Below are positions 37,629 to 46,950 of a stretch of DNA of 64,000 bases, piece by piece. Positions within the stretch are counted from its first letter, which is position 1. Each line of letters starts with the position of its first letter. Source of the DNA: Aquincola tertiaricarbonis (lineage in GTDB: Bacteria; Pseudomonadota; Gammaproteobacteria; Burkholderiales; Burkholderiaceae_C); contig NZ_CP097636.1 of NCBI RefSeq assembly GCF_023573145.1, positions 2,542,001 to 2,606,000 of the forward strand. Reading direction: 5' to 3'. The position numbers were made by a program, and so were the translations under genes. Under the pieces are notes generated by a model. That model saw nothing but the letters and a program-made list of their open reading frames with translations, ran no database searches and had not been told where the DNA came from.

Positions 37629-40379
37629 TCAGCTTCCCGCGCCGCGCCCGCGGGCCAGCACGGCCGCCACGCCGGCGCGCAGGCGGGCGAAGTCGATCGG
37701 CTTGGTCCAGTAGGCCTGGGCACCAGCGCGGGTGGCGGCCTCCACTTCCTGCGGCATCGCGCTGGCCGACAGCGCGATGACCGGCAGCGCCGCGGTGCGC
37801 GGGTCGGCGGCCAGCCGCTGCAGCACCTCCAGCCCGTGCATGTCGGGCAGTTGCATGTCCAGCAGCACCAGGTCGGGCTGCAGCTCGGCGGCGCTTTGCA
37901 GGCCCTCGTGGCCGCTGCCGCTCACCACCACACGCACCTGGCTGTGCTGCTGGAAGTAGGTTTCCACCAGCATCGCATTGACCGGGTTGTCCTCGATGTA
38001 GAGCACGGTGCCGCTCAGCGTGTCGGCGGCTTCGCTGCCGGCCAGCGGCAGCGGCGCGAAGGCGCTCGATTCGGCGGCACCCTCGGGCGGCACATAGGGC
38101 AGCGAGACGGTGACAGTGGTGCCCTGGCCTTCGCGGCTGTCGAACTGCAGCTCGCCGCCCAGCAGCTCCACCAGCCGCTTGGTGATGAACAGGCCAATGC
38201 CCGTGCCCTCGATGGCGGAGCGCTCGCGCCCCAGCCGGTTGAAGGCCTGGAACAGCCCTTCCAGCTGCTGCGGCGACATGCCCAGGCCGGTGTCCTCCAC
38301 CTGCAGCAGCACGCGGCCGCCTTCGCACCAGGCATCGGCCCGCACCCGGCCGCCGGGGCGGTTGTACTTGATGGCGTTGCTCACCAGGTTCATCAGCACC
38401 TGGCGCAGCCGCACGGGGTCGGTGCGGGTGAGCAGCGGCGCGGCCGCGGCGGCGGCCAGCGACAGCCGCACCTGCTGGCGTCGCGCCAGCGGCTCGCTGA
38501 GCTGCACCACGCTGGCCAGCTTGGCCATCACGTCCACGTCGGACAGTTCCACCGTCAGCTCGCCCGCCTCGATGCGCGAGACGTCCATCAGGTCGTCGAT
38601 CAGCTCGGTGAGCTGGCGCGCCGCGGCCAGCACATGGCCCAGCTGCTCGCCGGCCTCTTCGTCGCCCCGCTCGGTGGCGCGCGCATGCTGCAGCTGTGCA
38701 AAACCCAGCACCGCATTGAGCGGCGTGCGCAGCTCATGGCTGACGTGCGAGAGAAAGCGCGTCTTGGCCCGGTTGGCCGCCTGCGCGCTGGCCAGCGCCG
38801 CGCGCGAGGCCTTGTGCCGGTCCAGCGAAACGCCGAAGGACAGCTCGCGCGCCAGCTCGCCCAGCAGGCCCACCAGCTCATCGTCGAAGGCCACGCCGCG
38901 GGCGGCGCACAGCGTGAGCACGCCGATGCGCTCGTCGTCCACGGTGATAGGCACCGCCGCCATCGGCGCCTCGTCGGCGGGCGCGTCGATGGCGGCCTGC
39001 CCCGACTGCAGCGCGCGCTGGGTGAGCGCCGCGTCGCGGGCGGCCCAGCCCGGATGGCGGTCGGCCGCCGGGCGGCCGCGCCGCAGGGCGCTGCTGATGA
39101 CCCGCAGCCCCACCGGCTCGCGCAGCGTCACCCAGGCGCGTTCGGCCAGGCCCGAGGCCATGCAGGCGCGGCACACCTCGTCGAACAAGGCCTCGGTGCC
39201 CACCTGCCGGGCGATGGCCTGGCCGGTGGCCGACAAGGCCTCGTAGAAGCGGCGCAGCCGCACGGCGCGCTGTTCGCTGGCCTCCAGCTCGCCGGTGCGC
39301 AGCGCATTGCGCTCGATCAGCCGGTTGATCTCGGCCGCCACCTCGCCGAACTGGCCGGGCAGGCTGGCATCGGCCTGCACCTCGGTCTCGCCGGCCTGCA
39401 GGCGGCGCGCGGTGTCGGCAATGCTGCGCAAGGCCGCGGTGAGCCGCCGCGCGGCGAGGAAGGCCGCCGCCAGCCCCAGGCTGATGACCAGGCTGGCCGC
39501 CAGCACACCGCGCCACAGGTCCATGTCGGCACGCGCATACACGTCGGCCACCGGCATGCCGGCCAGCGCGTCCAGCCCGTGCTTGCCCACGGGGGCGGAA
39601 GCGAAGGCGCGGCGCTGGCCGTCCACCCCGTTGGCCACCACCATGCGGCTGTCGCCGCCCAGGGTCACCATGTCCAGCGGCATCGGCACCGGGCGGCCCA
39701 TCCAGCGCTCAGGGTCGGGCAGGCGCGTGATCAGCAGGCTGCGGTCCTTGACCAATGCCACGGTGCTGCCGGGGCCGCCCAGCTCGGCCTGCAGCGCGGT
39801 GTTGAGCCCCTGCATGTCCATCACCGCCACCACCAGGCCCACCTTGCGGCCTTCGGCGCTGCGCACCGGCAGCGTCAGGTAGGTGACCATGCGGCCGCTG
39901 ACCGGGCCGCGCCGCGGCTCGCTGAGCAGAAAGCCCTCGGCCGCCATGCCGCCGCGGAACCACGGGATGTCGGCGAACGAGGGCCGCGGCACCACCGGCT
40001 GCGCCGAGCACACGTGGCTGCCGTCCTGGCGAAAAAAGCCGATGTTGGTGTAGGCGGCGCCGGCGCCCACCACGCCGCGCACCAGGTTCTCGCACGACTC
40101 CACGTCCAGCGTGCGGATGCTCTGCCGCGTGGCCAGGAAGGTGAGCAGGTGCTCGGCATGGTCGATCTGGTCGCGCGCATGCTCGGCCACGTCGGCGGCG
40201 CGCTGGCGCAGCAGCTGCAGCGCGCGCCGTTCGGCGTCGCTGCGGGCTTCCAGGATGCTCACCGCCTGCAGCGCCACCAGCGGCACCGCCACCGCGGCGA
40301 CGATCAGCAGCAGTCGCGACAGCAGGTAGTCAGGCCGCCGACGCAGGCGCCTGGGAGAAGCAGCGGTGGATAGGCCCAT
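37629..40379 (-). CDS. Cache-type hybrid histidine kinase with receiver
   Basis: A 916-residue sensor. Helix 1 LLLIVAAVAVPLVALQAV, a periplasmic double-Cache domain (about 40-285; SHVCSAQPVVPRPSFADIPW, MVTYLTLPVR), helix 2 LAASLVISLGLAAAFLAA, HAMP, a GAF-like region (about 345-510), H-box FLSHVSHELRTPLNAVLG (His near 548), ATPase (MNLVSNAIKYN, DTGLGMS, GTGIGLFITK) and a C-terminal receiver with LVLLDMQLPDMHG (Asp near 841). Start is uncertain: ATG 40379 is used, with ATG 40406 and GTG 40427 upstream. Convergent with the TPR-GGDEF pair. Confidence 0.9.
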   Translation of the reverse strand: MGLSTAASPRRLRRRPDYLLSRLLLIVAAVAVPLVALQAVSILEARSDAERRALQLLRQRAADVAEHARDQIDHAEHLLTFLATRQSIRTLDVESCENLVRGVVGAGAAYTNIGFFRQDGSHVCSAQPVVPRPSFADIPWFRGGMAAEGFLLSEPRRGPVSGRMVTYLTLPVRSAEGRKVGLVVAVMDMQGLNTALQAELGGPGSTVALVKDRSLLITRLPDPERWMGRPVPMPLDMVTLGGDSRMVVANGVDGQRRAFASAPVGKHGLDALAGMPVADVYARADMDLWRGVLAASLVISLGLAAAFLAARRLTAALRSIADTARRLQAGETEVQADASLPGQFGEVAAEINRLIERNALRTGELEASEQRAVRLRRFYEALSATGQAIARQVGTEALFDEVCRACMASGLAERAWVTLREPVGLRVISSALRRGRPAADRHPGWAARDAALTQRALQSGQAAIDAPADEAPMAAVPITVDDERIGVLTLCAARGVAFDDELVGLLGELARELSFGVSLDRHKASRAALASAQAANRAKTRFLSHVSHELRTPLNAVLGFAQLQHARATERGDEEAGEQLGHVLAAARQLTELIDDLMDVSRIEAGELTVELSDVDVMAKLASVVQLSEPLARRQQVRLSLAAAAAAPLLTRTDPVRLRQVLMNLVSNAIKYNRPGGRVRADAWCEGGRVLLQVEDTGLGMSPQQLEGLFQAFNRLGRERSAIEGTGIGLFITKRLVELLGGELQFDSREGQGTTVTVSLPYVPPEGAAESSAFAPLPLAGSEAADTLSGTVLYIEDNPVNAMLVETYFQQHSQVRVVVSGSGHEGLQSAAELQPDLVLLDMQLPDMHGLEVLQRLAADPRTAALPVIALSASAMPQEVEAATRAGAQAYWTKPIDFARLRAGVAAVLARGRGAGS

Positions 40380-40490
40380 CGAACAGCGTGATCGGACTTC
40401 AGGCATTGGCCCAGCAATGGCAAGCACGGTGCCGCCGCCGGCAGTACACCACGCACCGGTGGTGCCGCGCCATCCAACTTGCCACGGGGT

Positions 40491-41102
40491 TCAGCGTGGC
40501 GGCTGATCCAGGTCAATCAGGCCCGCCAGCGGCACGCCGGCCAGCAGCGGCGGCAGCGCGTAGTCGGCCACCAGCCAGGCGCGCCGCGCCCCCAGCGCGG
40601 CGTCAGCCAGCAGCTGCGCCAGGCAGCGGCTGGAAGGCGCATCCAGCGCGGCAAAGGGGTTGTCCAGCAGCGTGAGATCGGCGCCGCTGGCGCCGGCGGC
40701 CACCAGGCCCAGCTTGCGCCGGCTGCCGGTGGACAGCATCTCCAGCCGCTTGCCCAGGTGCTCGGCCAGCGCAAAGCCCTGGATCAGCTGCTGCGCGGTG
40801 GCGTCGTCCCAGCCGGGGTGGCGGGCGCGGCGTGCATCCAGCCAGGCCTGGGCCAGGCTGCCATCGTCGGCGGGGTCGGTGGGGTCGTCGGCGTACAGGC
40901 GGTCGGGCCGCCGCAGCACCTGGCCGGCGGTGGGCGCCAGCGTGCCGGCCACCAGGCGCAGCAGCGTGGTCTTGCCGCTGCCGTCGCCGCCCTGCAGCAG
41001 CGTCAGGCCGGGCGGCAGGCGCAGCTGCAGGCCGGCCAGCAGCGGCGGGCCGCCGCCCTCGAAGGCAAAGCCGAGGTCACGGGCTTCGAACACGGGGGTC
41101 AT
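40491..41102 (-). CDS. Orphan ABC-type ATPase with altered Walker B
   Basis: A 203-residue ABC ATPase similar in size to CcmA. Walker A is LLQGGDGSGKTTLLRLVAG, the signature is LSTGSRRKLGL in place of LSGGQ, and Walker B reads ADLTLLDNPFAALD, with Asn where the catalytic Glu normally stands. That change usually slows hydrolysis strongly. No permease gene is nearby. It follows an RNA pseudouridine synthase gene by 27 bases. ATG 41102 is preferred over TTG 41123. Function unknown. Confidence 0.75.
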   Translation of the reverse strand: MTPVFEARDLGFAFEGGGPPLLAGLQLRLPPGLTLLQGGDGSGKTTLLRLVAGTLAPTAGQVLRRPDRLYADDPTDPADDGSLAQAWLDARRARHPGWDDATAQQLIQGFALAEHLGKRLEMLSTGSRRKLGLVAAGASGADLTLLDNPFAALDAPSSRCLAQLLADAALGARRAWLVADYALPPLLAGVPLAGLIDLDQPPR

Positions 41103-41129
41103 GGTGTCGGGCGTCGGGTTCAAGTGTCG

Positions 41130-42104
41130 TCAGGAGGCGTCCAGCCGCAGCTGGCGGCGGCTGACGAAACGGCGGGTCTGGCCGCTCAGCGGGTCGGTGA
41201 AGCTGATCTCGCGCGCCAGCAGCTGCAGCGGCCGGCGGTAGTCGGGCGGGGCGTCCGGCGGCGGCTCGGGCCAGTGCCGCGGGTAGATGCGGTCGCCGAG
41301 GATGGGCACGCCCAGCGACTGCATGTGCACCCGCAACTGGTGCCGGCGGCCGGTGTGGGGCTGCAGCCGGTAGTGGGCGATCTCGGTGGTCCGGGCGGCT
41401 TCTTCGTCGTGCAGCGCGCCAGGCGGTGGCGGGCCCAGGCGCTGGATCAGCTCGACGCGGCTGTGGGCATTGGGCTCGCCGGGCAGCTCCAGCATCTGCA
41501 TGAAGGCGTCGCCGGGGCTTTCCTCCAGCCGGGTGGACACCTCGGCCGGCAGCGGCTGCCGCGGCGGCCAGGGCGCCAGCGCCTCGTACACCTTGTGCGC
41601 GCGCCGGTCGCGCAGCACCGCCTGGTAGGCGTTGCGCACCTCGGGCTTGACGATGTACAGCAGCACGCCGGCGGTCTCGCGGTCCAGCCGGTGCATGGGC
41701 ACCAAGGTGTCGATGCCCAAGAGGCGCTTGAGCCGCACGGTGACGGTTTCCTGCAGGTAGCGGCCGCTGGGCGACACCGCCAGAAAGTGCGGCTTGTCGA
41801 TGGCCAGCAGGTGCTCGTCCTGGTGCAGCACCTCGATCTCGAACGGCACCCGCGGCTCGGGCGGCAGCTGGCGCCAGTACCAGTAGACGGCGCCGTGCCG
41901 GCACGCCTCGTCGGCCTGCAGCGGCCGGCCTTCGAGCGTGAGCACGTCGCCGCGGGCCAGCCGCTCGGGCCAGTCGGCCACGGCCGGCAGCCGCGCCTGC
42001 AGAAAGGCCAGCACCGTGGGCCAGGGCCCGCCGCTCACCGCCACCCGGCTGGGGCTGACGCCGTCGCGCATCGGCGGCGCCCAGGCCACGCGGGGGCGCG
42101 TCAT
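41130..42104 (-). CDS. RluA-family RNA pseudouridine synthase
   Basis: A 324-residue pseudouridine synthase. An S4-like N-terminus (PTVLAFLQARLP) is followed by the catalytic segment VPMHRLDRETAGVLLYIVKP, where the Asp attacks the uridine, and by PHTGRRHQLRVHMQSLGVPILGD. This fits the RluA/RluC group; the exact target cannot be named. It is coupled to trhO by a four-base overlap, so two RNA-modification genes sit together. Confidence 0.9.
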   Translation of the reverse strand: MTRPRVAWAPPMRDGVSPSRVAVSGGPWPTVLAFLQARLPAVADWPERLARGDVLTLEGRPLQADEACRHGAVYWYWRQLPPEPRVPFEIEVLHQDEHLLAIDKPHFLAVSPSGRYLQETVTVRLKRLLGIDTLVPMHRLDRETAGVLLYIVKPEVRNAYQAVLRDRRAHKVYEALAPWPPRQPLPAEVSTRLEESPGDAFMQMLELPGEPNAHSRVELIQRLGPPPPGALHDEEAARTTEIAHYRLQPHTGRRHQLRVHMQSLGVPILGDRIYPRHWPEPPPDAPPDYRRPLQLLAREISFTDPLSGQTRRFVSRRQLRLDAS

Positions 42105-42979
42105 ACACCCGTGGCCGCGGCCTGCAGCCGCAGCGCGCGCGCCAGGCGCCAGGCTTCGTCGGCCTGCGCGGGGTCGTACACCTGGGCGGGGCCGGTGGCG
42201 GTGGGCTGCAGCCGGGTGTCCAGCGCGATGCGGTTGTCGAACACGAAGCACTCGCCCTGCCAGTCGCGCTCGGCATCGGGCAGCGCCTCAAAGTAGCCGA
42301 GGATGCCGCCGCGCAGCTGCAGCACCTGCAGGCCCAGGCTGCGCAGCCAGGGCGCGGTCTTGTCGCAGCGGATGCCGCCGGTGCAGTACATGGCCACCGG
42401 CCGGCCTTCGGCGCGCCAGGCGGGCGCCTGCGCCGCCACCCAGGCGCGCAAGTCGCGGAAATTGGGCACCTGCGGATCGACGGCGCCGCGGAAGCGGCCC
42501 AGCCGCCATTCGAAGTGGTTGCGGTTGTCCAGCACCACCGCCCGGCCCTCATCGAGCAGCGCGCGCCACTGGGCGGGGCTGAGGTGGGAGTCGTCTTCTT
42601 CGTCAGGCGGCGGCAGGGCCTCGGCCCCGGGCAGGCCCAGCGCCACCAGCTCGGGCTTGACGTTGACCTTGAGCCGCGCATAAGGCGCGGTGCGGCCGTG
42701 GCTGTGCTTGAACACCAGGCCGCGCAGCGCGCCACCGAAGGCGGGGCTGGCGACCAGCGCGGCTTCGAAGGCCTGCACCGCGGCCGGCGTGCCGGCGACG
42801 GCGCCGCTCAGGCCCTCCGGCGCCAGCGTGATGGCGCCGGTCACGCCCTGCGCCAGGCCGCGCACGGCCTGCGCCGCCGCCGCGGCATCGGCCAGCGGCG
42901 TGAAGCGGTAGAAGCTGCTGTGCAGCCAGGAAGAAGCGCCGGCCATGGGAACGGCCGGCGCGCAGCGGTCGAGGGACAT
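42101..42979 (-). CDS. trhO: tRNA uridine-34 hydroxylase (TrhO, rhodanese-type)
   Basis: A 292-residue YceA/UPF0176 protein; E. coli TrhO hydroxylates U34 of tRNA with molecular oxygen. The N-terminal acylphosphatase-like domain (SSFYRFTPL, GAITLAPEGLSGAVAG, KVNVKPELVALG) is followed by a rhodanese domain with the catalytic Cys in AMYCTGGIRCDKTAPWL. The start ATG 42979 could be replaced by a later ATG at 42946. Confidence 0.92.
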   Translation of the reverse strand: MSLDRCAPAVPMAGASSWLHSSFYRFTPLADAAAAAQAVRGLAQGVTGAITLAPEGLSGAVAGTPAAVQAFEAALVASPAFGGALRGLVFKHSHGRTAPYARLKVNVKPELVALGLPGAEALPPPDEEDDSHLSPAQWRALLDEGRAVVLDNRNHFEWRLGRFRGAVDPQVPNFRDLRAWVAAQAPAWRAEGRPVAMYCTGGIRCDKTAPWLRSLGLQVLQLRGGILGYFEALPDAERDWQGECFVFDNRIALDTRLQPTATGPAQVYDPAQADEAWRLARALRLQAAATGV

Positions 42980-43028
42980 GCCGCCATTTTGGCCGCTGCC
43001 CGCAGGGCGCCGCCCGGCGCCCCGATGC

Positions 43029-44147
43029 CTACTTCAAGGTCACCGGCACCGGCCGCGTCAGCAGGTCGACGTACAGCTCGAAGAAGCGGGCGTTGTCGAA
43101 GCGGGTCACCACCGTCATCTTCTGCAGCGCCACGCCGGCCGGCGGTGTGTCGTAGCCCACCGAGCGGCCGTTCTCGGGGTCGCCGTTGCGGGCGATCACG
43201 TCGACGTATTCCTCACGCGTCTGCGTGGCGTAGCCCGGGTCCAGCAGGTAGGCCAGCACCAGCGTGTCCCAGATGTTCTGGGTGTATTCGGGGTTGTTCT
43301 CGAAGCCGTTGTTGCCGCTGAAGCCATAGCCGTTGAGCTGCTGGAACAGCCGGGTGATGGCGGTCGGCTGGGCCGCATGCGCGATGCGGTCGTAGATGGG
43401 CTTGGTCAGCAGCACGGTGTCGGTCACGTCCAGCGGCACCACCACCTGTTTGATCGGCAGCCGCACCACCTGCTGCGCGGCATCGGGGTCGAACCACCAG
43501 TTGAACTCGGCCGTGCGCGTGGTGTTGCCCGCCACGTGCACCGCACCGCCCATGTAGATGATCTGCTTGATCAGCGGCACGATCTCCGGGTTGCGCTGCA
43601 CCGCCTTGGCGATGTTGGTCAGCGGGCCGATGGCCAGGATGGTGACTTCGCGCGGGTTGGCCTTGACGGTGTCGACGATGAAGTCCACCGCGCTCTTGGC
43701 CTGCACCTGGGTGCTGGTGGCAAAGCCGTCGGGCGGCGCCACCAGGTCGGCATCGCTCTGCGGCTGCGGGCTGCTCCAGGCGCCCAGGTAGCCGTCGCCA
43801 CCGGCGCCGGCCGCCTGCTCGGCCTGCACCGCGGCGTAGTCGTGGTTGAGCGGCATGTTCTCGCCGGCGTACACCGGGATCCTGGCGCCGGCGCCCATGC
43901 GCTCCATGCTCTTGAGTGCATCGGCCACCCCCTGGCGCAGCCACTGGTTGCCCGACACCACGCTGATGCCCAGCACCTGGATGCGGCCCTGCGCCTGCAG
44001 CTGCGCCGCCATCACGCCCAGCTGGCCGTCGTCGCTCATGGTGTTGTAGTCGCTGTCGATGATGACTTTCATCGGTCCATCATCGCTGTCGTTGCCGCAG
44101 CCGGCCAGCAAGGCGGCGCACAGCGCCAGCACCCATCCCAGTTTCAT
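43029..44147 (-). CDS. Nucleoside-hydrolase family lipoprotein
   Basis: A 372-residue inosine-uridine hydrolase family protein with a lipoprotein signal: LGWVLALCAALLAGCGNDSDD, Cys at 17. It would sit in the periplasm or on the outer membrane. The metal-site loop reads IDSDYNTMSDDGQLG instead of the usual DTDxGxDD. AIGPLTNIAKAVQRNPEIV and IYMGGAVHVAGNTTRTAEFNWWFDP are family blocks. It would release bases from nucleosides outside the cytoplasm. A tandem operator lies upstream. The start has AGGAGAC. Confidence 0.88.
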   Translation of the reverse strand: MKLGWVLALCAALLAGCGNDSDDGPMKVIIDSDYNTMSDDGQLGVMAAQLQAQGRIQVLGISVVSGNQWLRQGVADALKSMERMGAGARIPVYAGENMPLNHDYAAVQAEQAAGAGGDGYLGAWSSPQPQSDADLVAPPDGFATSTQVQAKSAVDFIVDTVKANPREVTILAIGPLTNIAKAVQRNPEIVPLIKQIIYMGGAVHVAGNTTRTAEFNWWFDPDAAQQVVRLPIKQVVVPLDVTDTVLLTKPIYDRIAHAAQPTAITRLFQQLNGYGFSGNNGFENNPEYTQNIWDTLVLAYLLDPGYATQTREEYVDVIARNGDPENGRSVGYDTPPAGVALQKMTVVTRFDNARFFELYVDLLTRPVPVTLK

Positions 44148-44180
44148 GTCCGTCTCCTCATCGTGTGGGGGATGCGGATC

Positions 44181-44217
44181 AGTCTAGGCTTCGCAAACGT
44201 TTGCGCAAACGTTTGCG
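44181..44217 (-). promoter_or_regulatory. Promoter with two overlapping PurR-like operators
   Basis: CGCAAACGTTTGCG, a perfect 14-base palindrome, occurs at 44192-44205 and again at 44204-44217, sharing two bases; the centres are 12 bases apart. On the minus strand a TAGACT -10 element (44181-44186) follows, and the TTGCGC that would serve as -35 at 16-base spacing lies inside the operators. The sequence is close to the E. coli PurR box. A LacI-family repressor would block the nucleoside hydrolase promoter; none is encoded next to it. Confidence 0.75.
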
Positions 44218-44281
44218 GCTCATGGATTCCCCGCGATGGTGCAACGGGCTGTATCGCCATCGGCGATGTTGGCGCGAGGGA

Positions 44282-44863
44282 TCAGCGCGGCGTCGGGCGG
44301 AACGGCCGGCTGAAGAAGCGCGAGCCGGCGAGCCCGTAGCGCCACGGCAGGTCCACCGCCTTGCTGATGCCGATGCGCGGGCCGGTGACCACGTCCACCG
44401 GCCCCTCGGCCGGCCGCAACTCGAAGGGCGGCGCATCCAGCGGCAGGCCATCGAGCGCGCGGGTGATGCCCAGCGCCTGGCCCACGCGGCCCGGGCCCGC
44501 GCACAGCAGCCGGTCGTCCAGCGGGCTGCCGCGCCGCGCGCGCATGCGGTCCAGCCCGAACAAGGGCTCGATCGCGCGGATGAGCACGCCCGCGCCATGG
44601 CCCGCCTCACGGCAGACGAAGTTCATGCACCAGTGGATGCCGTACGAGCGGTAGACGTACACATAGGCGGGTGGCCCGAACATCGAGGCATTGCGCGGCC
44701 GCGGCCCCCCATGGCTGTGCGAGGCCGGGTCCTCGCGGTCATAGGCCTCGGTCTCCACGATGCGGCCGCCCACGCCATCGACCAGCACCAGCACGCCGAT
44801 GAGGGCCCGCGCCACCTGCGGCGCATCGGTGGCGAAATCGACGCCGGCGAGCGTCGCCGTCAT
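44282..44863 (-). CDS. DNA-3-methyladenine glycosylase (AAG/MPG family)
   Basis: A 193-residue base-excision enzyme removing alkylated purines and hypoxanthine. Family blocks: [18 protein letters not shown] with the catalytic Glu, [21 protein letters not shown] and [19 protein letters not shown], and [14 protein letters not shown]. The length is normal. It overlaps the LysR gene stop by four bases. Confidence 0.93.
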   Translation of the reverse strand: MTATLAGVDFATDAPQVARALIGVLVLVDGVGGRIVETEAYDREDPASHSHGGPRPRNASMFGPPAYVYVYRSYGIHWCMNFVCREAGHGAGVLIRAIEPLFGLDRMRARRGSPLDDRLLCAGPGRVGQALGITRALDGLPLDAPPFELRPAEGPVDVVTGPRIGISKAVDLPWRYGLAGSRFFSRPFRPTPR

Positions 44864-45801
44864 GCGGCCTGCCCTTGCGGCGCCCGCAGCAGATCGAGGA
44901 AGCGCTGCGCCGACGGGCTGAGCGCCCGCCCCTGCCGCACGATGGTGCTGAAGGGCTCGAGCTGCTGCACGATCTTCACCGGCAGGATGGCCACCATGCC
45001 GTGGCTGGCATAGGGCCGCGCCACCGAGGTGGGCATCACCGCCACCGCATCGGTCTCGGTCAGCAGGCTGGTGGTGGTCATGATGGAGGCGGTCTCCACC
45101 CGGTTGCGTGGCGCGTCGATGCCCTGCAGCCGGAACTCGCGCTCCAGCACCTCGCGCATCGGGCTGTTTCGCGGCTGCAGCACCCAGGGCTGGTCGGCCA
45201 GGTCGGCCAGTGCCAGCCGGCGCTTGCCCGCCAGCGGATGCTGCGGCCCCACCACCACCGACAGCGGCTCGGTGTCCAGCAGCTCGCAGCGATAGTCCTC
45301 GTGCGCATAGCCCTCCACCAGGCGGCCGATCACGATGTCCAGCTCGCCGCGCTCCAGCTGCTCCATCAGGCGGTCGCTGGTTTCCACCGCGATCACCAGC
45401 TCCAGCCCGGGCTGCTCGCGCTTCATGCGCGCCACCGCCTGCGTCAACCAGGCGGGCGACGAGGCCAGGATGCTGCCCACCGACAGCCGCCCGGCGCCGC
45501 CGCGCTGCAGCGCTTCCAGCGCGCGGGCCAGCGCCTCGATGGAGCCGTGCAGGCCGTCGAAGTGGCCGTACACCGTGTGCCCGGCGGCGGTGGGCCGCAG
45601 ACCGCGGCCTTCACGCTCGAACAGGCGGCAGCCCAGCGTGGCCTCCAGCTCGTGCAGCATCTTGGTGGCGGCCGGCTGCGTCATGCCCAGCTGGCTGGCG
45701 GCCGCGCCCAGCGTGCCGTGCTGGCGCAGCGCCAGCAGCAGCGCCACTTGCCGCAGGCGCAGGCGGTTGAGCAGCTGCGCACCGGTGAGGCCTTCGGCCA
45801 T
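44860..45801 (-). CDS. LysR-family transcription regulator
   Basis: A 313-residue LysR protein. The helix-turn-helix is [27 protein letters not shown] and the effector domain starts near residue 95 ([16 protein letters not shown]). It resembles the GbpR/PcaQ group that acts on sugar or aromatic-acid genes. Divergent from the sugar-acid cluster at 45911, which it probably controls. A GGAAGC-N7-GCTTTC dyad at about 45819-45837 in the gap is a possible site. The start has GGAGG upstream. Confidence 0.88.
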   Translation of the reverse strand: MAEGLTGAQLLNRLRLRQVALLLALRQHGTLGAAASQLGMTQPAATKMLHELEATLGCRLFEREGRGLRPTAAGHTVYGHFDGLHGSIEALARALEALQRGGAGRLSVGSILASSPAWLTQAVARMKREQPGLELVIAVETSDRLMEQLERGELDIVIGRLVEGYAHEDYRCELLDTEPLSVVVGPQHPLAGKRRLALADLADQPWVLQPRNSPMREVLEREFRLQGIDAPRNRVETASIMTTTSLLTETDAVAVMPTSVARPYASHGMVAILPVKIVQQLEPFSTIVRQGRALSPSAQRFLDLLRAPQGQAA

Positions 45802-45910
45802 GCATATCCTCCGGCTATGGAAGCATCAAGAGCTTTCAATATACCGTTATGAATGGCAGGCCTAGCATCCGGCCCGTTGCAGTGCTGAAGAGAAAAAACG
45901 GAGACACCCG

Positions 45911-46900
45911 ATGCAGCAGTACCCCACCGCTTGGCGCCGCGCCGCCCTGGCCCCCTTCCTCGCGCTCTGTGCCACCGCACTGCCGCTGGCCGCCAGCGCC
46001 CAGACCGACTGGCCCACCCGGCCGCTGCGCATGCTGGTGGGCTCGTCACCCGGTGGCGGTACCGATGCCATGGCCCGCGCCGTGGCCGACAAGCTGGGCC
46101 CCGCCCTCAAGGTCACGGTGGTGGTGGAGAACAAGCCGGGGGCCTCCAACACCATGGCGGCCGATGCCACCGCCAAGGCCACCGACGGCCACACCATGGT
46201 GATGGGCGTGTCCACCGCCCATGCCATCGCGCCCTACCTGCTGAAGCTGCCCTACGACAACCAGCGCGACCTGGTGCCGGTGGCCATGGTAGGGGCCGTG
46301 CCCAACGTGCTGGTGGTCAACAACAACCTGGGTGTCAACACCGTGGCCGAACTGGTGGCCCTGGCCAAGAAGAAGCCCGGCGCCCTCAACTTCGCCAGCA
46401 GCGGCGCCGGCAGCACCCAGCACATCGCGGCCGAGCTGTTCAAGGAATCGACCGGCGCCTTCATCACCCACATTCCCTACCGCGGCAGCGGCCCGGCGCT
46501 GGTGGACCTGATGGCCGGCCAGGTGCAGATGAGCTTCGACACCCTGGCCTCGGTGCTGCCGCACATCAAGGCCGGCAAGGTGAAGGCGCTGGCCGTGACC
46601 AGCAAGGCCCGCAACCCGCAGCTGCCGCAGGTGCCCACCATGGCCGAGGCCGGCGTCAAGGGCGTGGAGATGAGCGCCTGGTACGGCGTGTACCTGCCGG
46701 CCGCCGCGCCCAAGGCGGTGCAGGACAAGCTGCACGACGAGGTGAACAAGGTGCTGGATCTGCCCGAGACCCGGCAGCGCCTGGCCCAGATCGGCGCCGA
46801 CGTGACGCCGATGACGCAGGCGCAGTTCGCCGCCTTCCACGACGCCGAGAACCAGCGTTATGCCGAGTTGGTGAAGAAGCGCGGCATCCGTATCGACTGA
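45911..46900 (+). CDS. Bug-family (tripartite tricarboxylate) substrate-binding protein
   Basis: A 329-residue periplasmic receptor with signal peptide LAPFLALCATALPLAASA and mature start QTDWPTRPLRMLVGSSPGGGTD, the Bug hallmark. NFASSGAGSTQHIAAELFK and IPYRGSGPALVDLMAGQVQ are typical. No TctA or TctB genes lie in the window, so like many Bug proteins it is an orphan and may have a sensing role. First gene of the long catabolic run. Confidence 0.92.
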   Translation: MQQYPTAWRRAALAPFLALCATALPLAASAQTDWPTRPLRMLVGSSPGGGTDAMARAVADKLGPALKVTVVVENKPGASNTMAADATAKATDGHTMVMGVSTAHAIAPYLLKLPYDNQRDLVPVAMVGAVPNVLVVNNNLGVNTVAELVALAKKKPGALNFASSGAGSTQHIAAELFKESTGAFITHIPYRGSGPALVDLMAGQVQMSFDTLASVLPHIKAGKVKALAVTSKARNPQLPQVPTMAEAGVKGVEMSAWYGVYLPAAAPKAVQDKLHDEVNKVLDLPETRQRLAQIGADVTPMTQAQFAAFHDAENQRYAELVKKRGIRID

Positions 46901-46950
46901 CGGCCGCATCGCACGGCGGCACCGGCCGGCCGCCACCCGAGGAGACATCC

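Noticed and set aside
37619..37633. CTGAC-CGG-GTCAG palindrome holding the stops of two convergent genes, and a similar CTAG at 31373-31376
   Set aside because: Convergent TGA and TAG stops make such tiny palindromes automatically; no further signal is present.
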